Shown here in pieces: positions 28,281 to 36,995 of a stretch of DNA of 64,000 bases. The position numbers were made by a program, and so were the translations under genes. The stretch comes from Methyloceanibacter methanicus (GTDB taxonomy: Bacteria; Pseudomonadota; Alphaproteobacteria; Rhizobiales; Methyloligellaceae): NCBI RefSeq assembly GCF_001723285.1, contig NZ_LPWG01000014.1, positions 62,001 to 126,000 on the forward strand, read 5' to 3'. Position 1 is the first letter of the stretch. Each line of letters opens with the position of its first letter. The notes beneath the pieces were generated by a model. That model saw nothing but the letters and a program-made list of their open reading frames with translations, had not been told where the DNA came from and made no database searches.

Positions 28281-29428
28281 AGACAACCGCGATTCCCCTG
28301 TCCGATCCCGACATCACCACCGCCGAACTCGAGGCGCTCAACGCCGTCTTGTCGTCGCCGCGCCTGTCGGCGGGACCGGCGGTCGAGGCGTTCGAGGCCG
28401 CCTTCGCAGACTATACGGGCCGGAAATACGCTGTGGCGACGTCGAGCGGACGGCTCGCGATGCTGCTCGCGCTCTACGCGCATGGCGTGGGCCCCGGCCA
28501 GGAGGTGATCGCCTCGCCCTTTTCCTGGCGCGAAACGGCGGCCGCGATCGCGCATACAGGCGCCAACACGCTCTTTGTCGACATCGATTACTGGTCGGGC
28601 ACCATCGTGCCGGACAAGGTTTCCAAGGCGGTCAACGCGAGCACCTATGCCATCGTCGCCGCCAATACCAACGGCCACCCGGCGGCGTGGTCGGAGTTGC
28701 GGGAGATCGCCCAAGAATACGGGTTGGTTCTCATCGAGGATTCCACGGAGGCCATCGGCTCCGTCTACAAGGGCAAGAAGGTCGGCAGCTTCGGCGATTG
28801 CGCGGTGTTCGATTTCTCCCAGCCCGGCCCGCTCGTTTGCGGCGAGGGCGGCATGGTCGTGACCGACGACCCCGACATTGCTGCCGCGCTCCGCCGCTAT
28901 CGTTCCCATGCCCCCGATGAGCGGAGTTCCGTCGTGATCGGCGGCACGCCGGCCTTCGGCGCCACGATGAGCGATCTCAGCGCGGCGCTCGGTCTGGCCC
29001 AACTCAACCGCATCGAGGAGATCCTCGAACGGCGCAAGCGGATCGAGCATTGGTATGCGAAGTCGGTGCAGTCCTTCGAGGGAATCAAGCCGCCTTATAT
29101 CGGACCCGATGTCGACGAAGTGCACTGGTTCCTGTTCCTGGTCCATCTCGGCACGCGCTTCACGCGTTCGAGTTGCGAGGCCATTGTCGAGGACCTGCGG
29201 ACCGAGAATGTCGAAGCGGCTATCTACAGCAGCCCGATGCATCTGCAGCGCTACTATCTCGACAAGGGCTACCGCAAAGGCGATTTCTTCGTGACCGAGA
29301 AGGTCGCCGACCGCGCCGTGGCCCTGCCGTTTCATATCCACCTAACCGAAGAGCAGATCTCCTTCCTCGTTTCCACGATGAAGGACGCGTCCATCAATGT
29401 GGGCGCGGGAGCTGCCATTTATCTGTGA
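28277..29428 (+). CDS. DegT/DnrJ/EryC1/StrS aminotransferase-like protein lacking the PLP lysine
   Basis: 383-residue fold-type I protein of the sugar-aminotransferase family: ATSSGRLAMLLALYAHGVGPGQEVI, VLIEDSTEAIGSVYKGKKVGSFGD, CGEGGMVVTDDP, GATMSDLSAALGLAQLNRI and PMHLQRYY near the end. In active members the segment before GEGG reads FSFH-xx-K-N-L; here it is FDFSQPGPLVCGEGG, placing Gly184 where the Schiff-base Lys should be. A transaminase reaction is therefore unlikely. It could bind PLP non-covalently, act as a dehydratase-like relative, or be structural. It sits between nifT and a 2Fe-2S ferredoxin. Confidence 0.82.
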   Translation: MKTTAIPLSDPDITTAELEALNAVLSSPRLSAGPAVEAFEAAFADYTGRKYAVATSSGRLAMLLALYAHGVGPGQEVIASPFSWRETAAAIAHTGANTLFVDIDYWSGTIVPDKVSKAVNASTYAIVAANTNGHPAAWSELREIAQEYGLVLIEDSTEAIGSVYKGKKVGSFGDCAVFDFSQPGPLVCGEGGMVVTDDPDIAAALRRYRSHAPDERSSVVIGGTPAFGATMSDLSAALGLAQLNRIEEILERRKRIEHWYAKSVQSFEGIKPPYIGPDVDEVHWFLFLVHLGTRFTRSSCEAIVEDLRTENVEAAIYSSPMHLQRYYLDKGYRKGDFFVTEKVADRAVALPFHIHLTEEQISFLVSTMKDASINVGAGAAIYL

Positions 29429-29443
29429 GAAGAGGACTGGGCA

Positions 29444-29749
29444 ATGCCAACACTAACGATCATGCCGTCAGGCAAAACGATTGAGGCCAACGAAGGGGCG
29501 AGCGTGCTCGAAACCTTGCTCGGGGCCGGGGAGCCGATCGGCCACAAATGCGACGGCAAGGCCGAATGCGGCTCGTGCCACATCTTCGTGCAGGAGGGCC
29601 GGAAGGGTATCTCCCGGATGACCCCTGAAGAGAATGCCAAGCTCGATACGATTGTCGGTGTCGGCTCCAAGTCGCGTCTGGCTTGCCAGATCCGGCTCGG
29701 TTCGGAGCCGGTGACGGTCGAACTGCTTGGTGAGTTTTCGGGACTGTAG
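29444..29749 (+). CDS. 2Fe-2S plant-type ferredoxin
   Basis: 101 residues with the ligand pattern CDGKAECGSCH and a later C in SRLACQI, typical of [2Fe-2S] ferredoxins in nif clusters (FdxD/shethna-like group). It likely carries electrons to nitrogenase or a maturation step. The start at 29444 follows GAAGAGG. Confidence 0.9.
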   Translation: MPTLTIMPSGKTIEANEGASVLETLLGAGEPIGHKCDGKAECGSCHIFVQEGRKGISRMTPEENAKLDTIVGVGSKSRLACQIRLGSEPVTVELLGEFSGL

Positions 29750-29769
29750 AAGCAAAGGAGCACAGAGCT

Positions 29770-30063
29770 ATGGCTGACGAAGAGACAGCGGCCAAGGAAG
29801 AGACGGCGGCCGAAGAAGACGCCAAGGCCACAGAGGAAGCAGCGGCTCCGGAGCCGTCCGTAACCATGATCCATGTGCGGTTCTCGGCCGACGGTAGCGT
29901 CACCGAGATCGGCGAGCGGCCAACGAGCGTGACGCCGCAGGACTGGTTCAACCGTTTGAGCGACAAGGCGGGCACCCGGTACCAGGCGCTCTCTGGCGGA
30001 CGGGGCATTTTCCGCCTGCCGCCCGAGGACGTCGAAGCGCTCAAGACCATGACCGCGAACTAG
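29770..30063 (+). CDS. Acidic-tailed nif-cluster protein of unknown function
   Basis: 97 residues: an Ala/Glu/Thr/Lys-rich disordered N-terminus (about residues 1-33) and a compact domain (MIHVRFSADGSVTEIGERP, TPQDWFNRLSDKAGTRYQALSGGRGIFRLPPEDVEAL split by turns). I do not recognise the family. The position between ferredoxin and SIR2-like genes, with a good ribosome binding site (AAAGGAG), supports expression. Confidence 0.6.
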   Translation: MADEETAAKEETAAEEDAKATEEAAAPEPSVTMIHVRFSADGSVTEIGERPTSVTPQDWFNRLSDKAGTRYQALSGGRGIFRLPPEDVEALKTMTAN

Positions 30064-30076
30064 AAAGGCGGACGCT

Positions 30077-31002
30077 ATGTCGGCTGAACTGATCGATGAA
30101 ATCCGCGCGCCTTCGGCGAGGGCCTCGCGATCCCGTATCTTGGGCCGGGCGTTCTGGCGCTTGCGGGCGAGGCGTGCACTGTCCCTGCGTCTCCCGATGC
30201 GCTGGTCGCCCGGCTGACGGAGAAGGCCAGCGTGCCGCACAAGATTCGCAACAACCTCACCGCGGCGGCGCAATTCATCGAGAATTTCAAGCATCGCAAC
30301 ACGGTGAAGGCCGCGATGACCGAGGCCTTCACCAACGCCATGCAGCCGACAGCCTTTCACCGTTATCTGGCGCAGATGCCGAAGCTCCCGCTGATGGTGC
30401 ATGCTTGGTACGACGATCTTCCCGGCAAGGCGCTGGCGGCCCGGACGGAATCCTGGGGCATCGCGCAGGGCATCAGCCAGAGCGAGCATTTCGGCAACTG
30501 GGTTCACTACTTCGAATCCGATGCGACGCTGTTGCCAAATCCCCCGGAAAGCAGGTTCAGCGTCGATAGCTGCGCCCCAGCCGTGGCGCCGGACGAGGCC
30601 AAACGCTGGAAGACGCTCCTCTACGAACCGCTCGGTTCGATTGCACCGGCCGAAAACTATCTCGTGTCGGACACGGACTTCGTGGAGGTGCTGACGGAAA
30701 TCGATATCCAGACACCGATCCCCGAGCCCGTGCGCGATATTCGCAAAGGCCGGCATTTTCTCTTTCTCGGCTGCCGGTTCGGCAAGCAGCTCGATCGCCT
30801 CTGGGCACGGCAGGTTTCCAAGCGGTCATCCGAGTTCCATTGGGCCGTTCTGCCCGGCGAGCTCACGAAGAACGAACTTCGCTTCCTCGAAGAAAAGAAC
30901 ATCAAGCGGATCGACATGCCGCTCGAGGACTTTGCGGACGCGCTCATGGGAGGCGAGCCCGAGGCGAAAACCCAACAACCCGAGATGGCGCTCGGCGCCT
31001 GA
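30077..31002 (+). CDS. SIR2-like nucleotide-binding-fold protein (5' frameshift)
   Basis: SIR2_2-type protein with a Rossmann-like fold. After repair the N-terminus reads FGEGLAIPYLGPGVLAL, corresponding to the GAGxS-type dinucleotide loop of sirtuin relatives. The C-terminal half has KGRHFLFLGCRFGKQLDRLWARQ and HWAVLPGELTKNELRFLEEKNI, typical of SIR2 domains near nif genes. The canonical sirtuin His and Zn cysteines are not evident. One base is missing near 30104-30110 (CGCGCGCC). Function in nitrogen fixation is unknown; NAD(H) or ADP-ribose sensing is speculative. Confidence 0.7.
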
Positions 31003-31020
31003 TCCTTCGGAGATGAGACC

Positions 31021-31512
31021 ATGAGACTGGCAGAAGCGTTTTCGTCGGCGACGCGCGACGAACTGAAGGCGGCCCTGGATGGGGGATCGCTCGTCATCTA
31101 CTCCACGGGCCGCCCCCCGCTGCCCGACCACGACGTGACGCGGAGCGGCAAGCTGGCCACGTTCACCTTTGCCTCGCCGGCCTTCGGTGCGGAGCCGAGC
31201 GGCGAGGAGGGGGATGCCGAGGTCGCCCCGGCATTCGCCGAAACATCGGTGGAAGCGGAAAATGTCGGCACGCCGAGCTTCGCGCGGGCCTTCACCGCCG
31301 ACGGCACGGTGGTCGCGGATTTCTCAGTCGGTCCCGGCAAGACCGAGATCAAGCTCTCGGAGGTCTCGGCTATGGGCGGGTATCCGATTTCCGTGACGGC
31401 CATGCGCATGCCGCTTCCGGCCGAAGAGATCAGCTGGGACAAGACCGCGTTCGGCCATGTCTATATGACCAGCGGCGACGACCCCCGCAGAAAGATGTCG
31501 GTCCGCGGCTAG
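31021..31512 (+). CDS. Nif-cluster protein of unknown function
   Basis: 163 residues, rich in beta strands and small residues: SLVIYSTGRPPLPDHDV, KLATFTFASPAFG, an acidic linker (EEGDAEVAPAFAE), GTPSFARAFTADGTVVADFSVG and MGGYPISVTAMRMPLP. The pattern resembles a phage-type beta-barrel or fibre domain, without a recognisable motif. Last gene of the nifB operon; it converges with a minus-strand gene three bases away. Confidence 0.55.
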   Translation: MRLAEAFSSATRDELKAALDGGSLVIYSTGRPPLPDHDVTRSGKLATFTFASPAFGAEPSGEEGDAEVAPAFAETSVEAENVGTPSFARAFTADGTVVADFSVGPGKTEIKLSEVSAMGGYPISVTAMRMPLPAEEISWDKTAFGHVYMTSGDDPRRKMSVRG

Positions 31513-31515
31513 GAC

Positions 31516-31998
31516 TCAGAGCCCGTTGGCCAGGTCCGCGATAACCGGCCAGCCGACGGTGCCGGCCGGATCGAGCGTCGCCAGATGCTCCAGGATCGCG
31601 CGCGCCCGTTCGCCTTCGCCGCGCCGCAGATAGATGAACGCGAGGGCCTTCAGCGTATAGAGCGCGAAGCGGCCCGCGCCGTCGGGAACGGGAACCTGCG
31701 GGGTCCACATGCACCAGGCTTCGGGCCAGCCGGCTTGACGGGCGGCTTCGCGCGTGCCGCGTTCGGCGATCGTCCTGGCCTCGTCGAGGCTGCCTTGATA
31801 GGTGTGGATCTTGTAGAGGCAATAATACACCGGCAGCGAGTCCGGCGCCGCTTCCAGCGCTTGCCGGAACATCCGGTCGGCGGCCGGCTTGTCGTTCCGA
31901 TAGGCGACAACGCCTTCCTGCAGCAACGCATCGACGGCGTCGGGCAGGGGGCCAAAATCGATTCCGTCGCTGTCGGCGAGCGCACCCGCCATGCTCAT
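31516..31998 (-). CDS. TPR protein, paralogue of the 25782 gene
   Basis: 160 residues with TPR-like helices (PLPDAVDALLQEGVVAYRNDKPAADRMFRQALEAAPDSLP, split over two repeats; YYCLYKIHTYQGSLDEARTIAE; LYTLKALAFIYLRRGEGERARAI). Same architecture as the TPR gene behind nifB. Its ATG overlaps the stop of the pseudo-receiver gene (ATGA), so the two are one operon under the minus-strand sigma-54 promoter at 32461-32475. Confidence 0.75.
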   Translation of the reverse strand: MSMAGALADSDGIDFGPLPDAVDALLQEGVVAYRNDKPAADRMFRQALEAAPDSLPVYYCLYKIHTYQGSLDEARTIAERGTREAARQAGWPEAWCMWTPQVPVPDGAGRFALYTLKALAFIYLRRGEGERARAILEHLATLDPAGTVGWPVIADLANGL

Positions 31999-32423
31999 TT
32001 CAGCATATCCAGCGGAACCATCGGCAGCTCGCGCCGTCCGAGGACAACGTCGACCTTGAAGCGCACACCCTCGATCGTGAGAGGCTTGGGAATAACGCCC
32101 GCGGCACCTGCCGCGAGGCCGGCCTTTGCCGTCGGGTTGTCTGCGCTCTCCGCAATCAGAACGACTTGGGCGCTGGGAAGCTTGGCCTTGATGTCGCCCA
32201 GCACGTCTGCGCCGTGTTGTTCGACAATGTCCTGACCGAGCAGGACGAGGTCCGGCTTCCAGTCGCGCCCCTTGTCATAGGCCTGATCGAGATTGGCCAG
32301 CTCATGGGTCTCGTTCTCGTCGTGCAGCATGAATTGCAGGGCCGCGCGAACGATCTCGTCGTCCACCACGACGAAGATCCTTTTGTTTTCGACGGACCGG
32401 GCCGTCTCGACGCCGATTTGCAT
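31995..32423 (-). CDS. Receiver-domain protein lacking the phosphoacceptor Asp
   Basis: 142-residue stand-alone receiver fold. The acidic pair is present (VVVDDE, D21/D22) and the conserved Lys is present (GVIPKPL, K113), but the strand-3 motif reads KPDLVLLGQDI, so Gly63 replaces the phosphorylated Asp. It has no output domain. It is likely a phosphorylation-independent binding module. ATG 32423 is preferred because the upstream extension is non-conserved, Arg-rich coding. First gene of a two-gene divergent operon. Confidence 0.8.
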   Translation of the reverse strand: MQIGVETARSVENKRIFVVVDDEIVRAALQFMLHDENETHELANLDQAYDKGRDWKPDLVLLGQDIVEQHGADVLGDIKAKLPSAQVVLIAESADNPTAKAGLAAGAAGVIPKPLTIEGVRFKVDVVLGRRELPMVPLDMLK

Positions 32424-32460
32424 GTCGTCTCCCGCACCGATTGTTGGTGGGTGAGTCCAA

Positions 32461-32475
32461 GCAATTTTCGTACCG
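32461..32475 (-). promoter_or_regulatory. Divergent sigma-54 promoter
   Basis: On the minus strand CGGTACGAAAATTGC, followed by T, matches YGGYACR-N4-TTGCW with GG-N10-GC spacing. It lies 38 bases before the pseudo-receiver start and shares the NifA sites at 32563 and 32614 with nifH. Confidence 0.7.
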
Positions 32476-32562
32476 GTGCAAGGGCTCGCAAGCGCGCCTG
32501 GGCAAAGTCCTTGGCGGCCAAGGCCCTCCCTTGGAGACCGCGACGGTGGCGGCGCCCCCCGT

Positions 32563-32578
32563 TGTTCCAATCCCTACA
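32563..32578 (+). promoter_or_regulatory. NifA upstream activator sequence, distal to nifH
   Basis: TGTTCCAATCCCTACA, exact TGT-N10-ACA. It is 122 bases from the nifH -24 element and 88 bases from the divergent one. Confidence 0.75.
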
Positions 32579-32613
32579 GACAAAGATGGCGATATGCGCC
32601 GATCCGCCGGCGA

Positions 32614-32629
32614 TGTCGGGTTCTGTACA
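32614..32629 (+). promoter_or_regulatory. NifA upstream activator sequence, proximal to nifH
   Basis: TGTCGGGTTCTGTACA, exact TGT-N10-ACA, 71 bases upstream of the nifH -24 element, the usual distance. Confidence 0.85.
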
Positions 32630-32673
32630 CGCCCCCGATGGGGCGGTCTTGGACGCTTAAGTAGCTGACTTAG

Positions 32674-33765
<1,092 letters not shown>

Positions 33766-33780
33766 CCAGCAGACCAACGT

Positions 33781-33810
33781 ACCGGTCCCTCCGCGCGAGG
33801 AGGGACCGGT
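33781..33810 (+). other. nifH-nifD intercistronic hairpin
   Basis: A perfect 12-base inverted repeat (ACCGGTCCCTCC / GGAGGGACCGGT) with a six-base loop and no U tract. More likely an mRNA stabiliser or partial attenuator giving excess nifH message than a full terminator. Confidence 0.75.
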
Positions 33811-33847
33811 GCCCCGATCAACTTTCTAGACGAGATGAGGTAGCGCC

Positions 33848-35314
33848 ATGAGCTTGGCGACAGCTGAGAAGCTTGAAGACATCAAAGCGAGAAACAAGGA
33901 ACTGGTCGACGAGGTCTTGGAGGCTTACCCCGCGAAAGCGAAGAAGAAGCGCGCCAAGCACCTCAACCAGTTCGATGAAGGAAAGCCCGACTGCGGCGTC
34001 AAGTCGAACGTCAAGTCGATCCCGGGCGTCATGACCATTCGCGGTTGCGCCTATGCCGGTTCCAAGGGCGTGGTGTGGGGTCCGATCAAGGACATGATCC
34101 ATATCAGCCACGGTCCGGTCGGCTGCGGACAGTATTCCTGGGCGGCCCGCCGCAACTACTATATCGGCACGACCGGCATCGACACCTTCGTGACGATGCA
34201 GTTCACCTCCGATTTCCAGGAAAAGGACATCGTCTTCGGCGGCGACAAGAAGCTCGCCAAGATCATGGACGAGATCCAGGATTTGTTCCCCCTCAACAAA
34301 GGCATCACGGTTCAGTCCGAGTGCCCGATCGGTTTGATCGGCGACGACATCGAGGCCGTCTCTAAGGCGAAGTCCAAGGAGTACGACGGCAAGACGATCG
34401 TTCCGGTCCGTTGTGAAGGGTTCCGCGGTGTGTCCCAGTCCTTGGGCCACCATATCGCCAACGACGCCGTTCGCGATTGGGTGTTCGACAAGGCGGGGGA
34501 CAAGCCGGCCAAGTTTGAATCGACCCCTTACGACGTTGCGATCATCGGCGACTACAACATTGGTGGCGACGCGTGGTCCTCACGCATCCTGCTGGAGGAA
34601 ATGGGCCTGCGGGTGATCGCCCAGTGGTCCGGCGACGGTTCGATCGCCGAACTCGAAGCCACGCCCAAGGCGAAGCTGAACGTCCTGCATTGCTACCGGT
34701 CGATGAACTACATCTCCCGGCACATGGAGGAGAAGTTCGGGATCCCGTGGGTCGAGTACAACTTCTTCGGCCCCTGCAAGATCGCCGAGAGCCTGCGCAA
34801 GATCGCCAGCCACTTCGACGACAAGATCAAGGAAGGCGCCGAGCGCGTCATCGCCAAGTACCAGGCGCTGATGGATGACGTGATCGCCAAGTACCGCCCG
34901 CGTCTCGAAGGCAAGAAAGTCATGCTGTTCGTTGGCGGCTTGCGCCCGCGGCACGTGATCGGCGCCTACGAGGATCTCGGCATGGAAGTCGTCGGGACGG
35001 GCTACGAGTTCGGCCATAACGACGACTATCAGCGGACCACTCACTACGTGAAGGACGGCACGCTGATCTATGACGACGTCACGGGCTACGAGTTCGAGAA
35101 GTTCGTCGAGAAGATCGAGCCCGATCTCGTCGGGTCCGGCATCAAGGAGAAGTATGTCTTCCAGAAAATGGGTGTGCCGTTCCGGCAGATGCACTCCTGG
35201 GACTATTCGGGCCCCTATCACGGCTACGACGGCTTCGCCATCTTCGCCCGCGATATGGACATGGCCATCAACGCTCCCGTTTGGAAGTTGGCCCAGACCC
35301 CTTGGAAGAACTGA
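33848..35314 (+). CDS. nifD: Nitrogenase MoFe protein alpha chain
   Basis: 488-residue alpha subunit carrying FeMo-co. P-cluster ligands are in [18 protein letters not shown] and [12 protein letters not shown]. FeMo-co ligands are Cys in [10 protein letters not shown] and His in [10 protein letters not shown], and the His of [13 protein letters not shown] lines the active site. It follows nifH after a hairpin and has GAGGTAGC before its start. Confidence 0.99.
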   Translation: MSLATAEKLEDIKARNKELVDEVLEAYPAKAKKKRAKHLNQFDEGKPDCGVKSNVKSIPGVMTIRGCAYAGSKGVVWGPIKDMIHISHGPVGCGQYSWAARRNYYIGTTGIDTFVTMQFTSDFQEKDIVFGGDKKLAKIMDEIQDLFPLNKGITVQSECPIGLIGDDIEAVSKAKSKEYDGKTIVPVRCEGFRGVSQSLGHHIANDAVRDWVFDKAGDKPAKFESTPYDVAIIGDYNIGGDAWSSRILLEEMGLRVIAQWSGDGSIAELEATPKAKLNVLHCYRSMNYISRHMEEKFGIPWVEYNFFGPCKIAESLRKIASHFDDKIKEGAERVIAKYQALMDDVIAKYRPRLEGKKVMLFVGGLRPRHVIGAYEDLGMEVVGTGYEFGHNDDYQRTTHYVKDGTLIYDDVTGYEFEKFVEKIEPDLVGSGIKEKYVFQKMGVPFRQMHSWDYSGPYHGYDGFAIFARDMDMAINAPVWKLAQTPWKN

Positions 35315-35326
35315 ACCGAATTAGCC

Positions 35327-35358
35327 TCTCCCGCTCCGGCCTGGACCGGAGCGGGAGA
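35327..35358 (+). other. nifD-nifK intercistronic hairpin
   Basis: Perfect 13-base stem (TCTCCCGCTCCGG / CCGGAGCGGGAGA) around CCTGGA, no U tract. Same design as the nifH-nifD hairpin but unrelated sequence. Confidence 0.7.
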
Positions 35359-35391
35359 CCCTAACAGCGCTTGAGCGCAAGGACAGATGTT

Positions 35392-36951
35392 ATGACCCAG
35401 AACGCTGATAACGTCCTTGACCACTTCGACCTGTTCCGGCAGCCCGAATACACGGAGATGCTGAAGAACAAGAAGGCGAACTTCGAGGACCCCCATCCCG
35501 ACGATGAGGTCGAGAAAATCCGCGAGTGGACGAAGACGCCTGAATATCAGGAGAAGAACTTCGCCCGCGAGGCTTTGACGGTCAATCCGGCCAAGGCCTG
35601 CCAGCCGCTCGGCGCCGTATTCGCGGCCGTCGGCTTCGAAGGCACGATCCCCTTCGTGCACGGGAGCCAAGGTTGCGTGGCCTACTATCGCAGCCATTTC
35701 TCGCGCCACTTCAAGGAGCCGAGTTCTTGCGTATCGTCTTCCATGACGGAAGATGCCGCGGTCTTCGGTGGCCTCAACAACATGGTCGACGGACTGGCGA
35801 ATACCTATTCGCTCTATCAGCCGAAGATGATCTCGGTGTCCACGACCTGCATGGCCGAGGTGATCGGCGACGACCTCAACGCCTTCATCAAGAATGCGAA
35901 GGAGAAGGGCTCCGTCCCCGAGGAATTCGACGTGCCGTTCGCGCACACGCCGGCCTTCGTCGGCAGCCACGTCACCGGTTACGACAACGTTATGAAGGGC
36001 ATTTTCGAGCACTTCTGGGACGGCAAGGCCGGCACCACCGAGAAGCTCGAGCGCAAGCCCAATAACAGCATCAACTTCATCGGCGGGTTCGACGGCTACA
36101 CGGTCGGCAATCTGCGCGAGATCAAGCGGATCTTCGACGTAATGGGTGTCGAGTACACCATCCTCGGCGACAACAGCGATGTGTGGGACACGCCCACCGA
36201 CGGCGAGTTCCGCATGTATGACGGCGGCACCACGCTCGAGGAAGCGGCCGAGGCTCTCCATGCGAAGGCGACGATCTCCATGCAGGAATACTGCACGGAG
36301 AAGACGCTGCCCTTCATCGAGGGGCACGGCCATGAGGTCGCGGCCTTCAACCACCCGGTCGGCGTCTCGGCGACGGACAAGTTCCTGATGGAAGTCTCCC
36401 GCCTGACGGGCAAGGAGATCCCCGAGGAGCTGGCCAAGGAACGCGGCCGTCTGGTGGACGCCATCGGTGACTCGTCCGCCCACATCCACGGCAAGAAGTT
36501 CGCGATCTACGGCGATCCGGACCTGTGCCTCGGTCTCGCCGGCTTCCTTCTGGAGCTCGGTGCCGAGCCCACGCACATCCTGGCCACCAACGGCAGCAAG
36601 GGATGGGCGAAGAAGGTGCAGGCGCTGCTCGACAGCTCGCCTTATGGCGCGAACTGCCATGTGTATGCGGGCAAGGACCTGTGGCACATGCGGTCGCTGC
36701 TCTTCACCGAGCCGGTGGATTTCCTGATCGGCAACACCTACGGCAAGTATCTCGAGCGCGATACGGGCACGCCCCTGATCCGCATCGGCTTCCCGGTGTT
36801 CGACCGGCATCACCACCATCGCCGGCCCGTTTGGGGCTACCAGGGTGGCATGAATGTTCTGATCACGATTCTCGACAAAATCTTCGACGAGATCGACCGG
36901 AACACCAACGTTCCCGCCAAGACCGACTTCAGTTTCGACATCATCCGCTAA
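35392..36951 (+). CDS. nifK: Nitrogenase MoFe protein beta chain
   Basis: 519-residue beta subunit. P-cluster ligands appear in [22 protein letters not shown] and [12 protein letters not shown]. The long N-terminal region before NPAKACQP is that of group I MoFe proteins. ATG 35392 is preferred (AAGGA nine bases upstream) over a frame that runs seven codons further 5'. Confidence 0.99.
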   Translation: MTQNADNVLDHFDLFRQPEYTEMLKNKKANFEDPHPDDEVEKIREWTKTPEYQEKNFAREALTVNPAKACQPLGAVFAAVGFEGTIPFVHGSQGCVAYYRSHFSRHFKEPSSCVSSSMTEDAAVFGGLNNMVDGLANTYSLYQPKMISVSTTCMAEVIGDDLNAFIKNAKEKGSVPEEFDVPFAHTPAFVGSHVTGYDNVMKGIFEHFWDGKAGTTEKLERKPNNSINFIGGFDGYTVGNLREIKRIFDVMGVEYTILGDNSDVWDTPTDGEFRMYDGGTTLEEAAEALHAKATISMQEYCTEKTLPFIEGHGHEVAAFNHPVGVSATDKFLMEVSRLTGKEIPEELAKERGRLVDAIGDSSAHIHGKKFAIYGDPDLCLGLAGFLLELGAEPTHILATNGSKGWAKKVQALLDSSPYGANCHVYAGKDLWHMRSLLFTEPVDFLIGNTYGKYLERDTGTPLIRIGFPVFDRHHHHRRPVWGYQGGMNVLITILDKIFDEIDRNTNVPAKTDFSFDIIR

Positions 36952-36995
36952 CGGAGCGAGTTAGACGCAACTGAAACGGTGAAGGAAAAACAACG

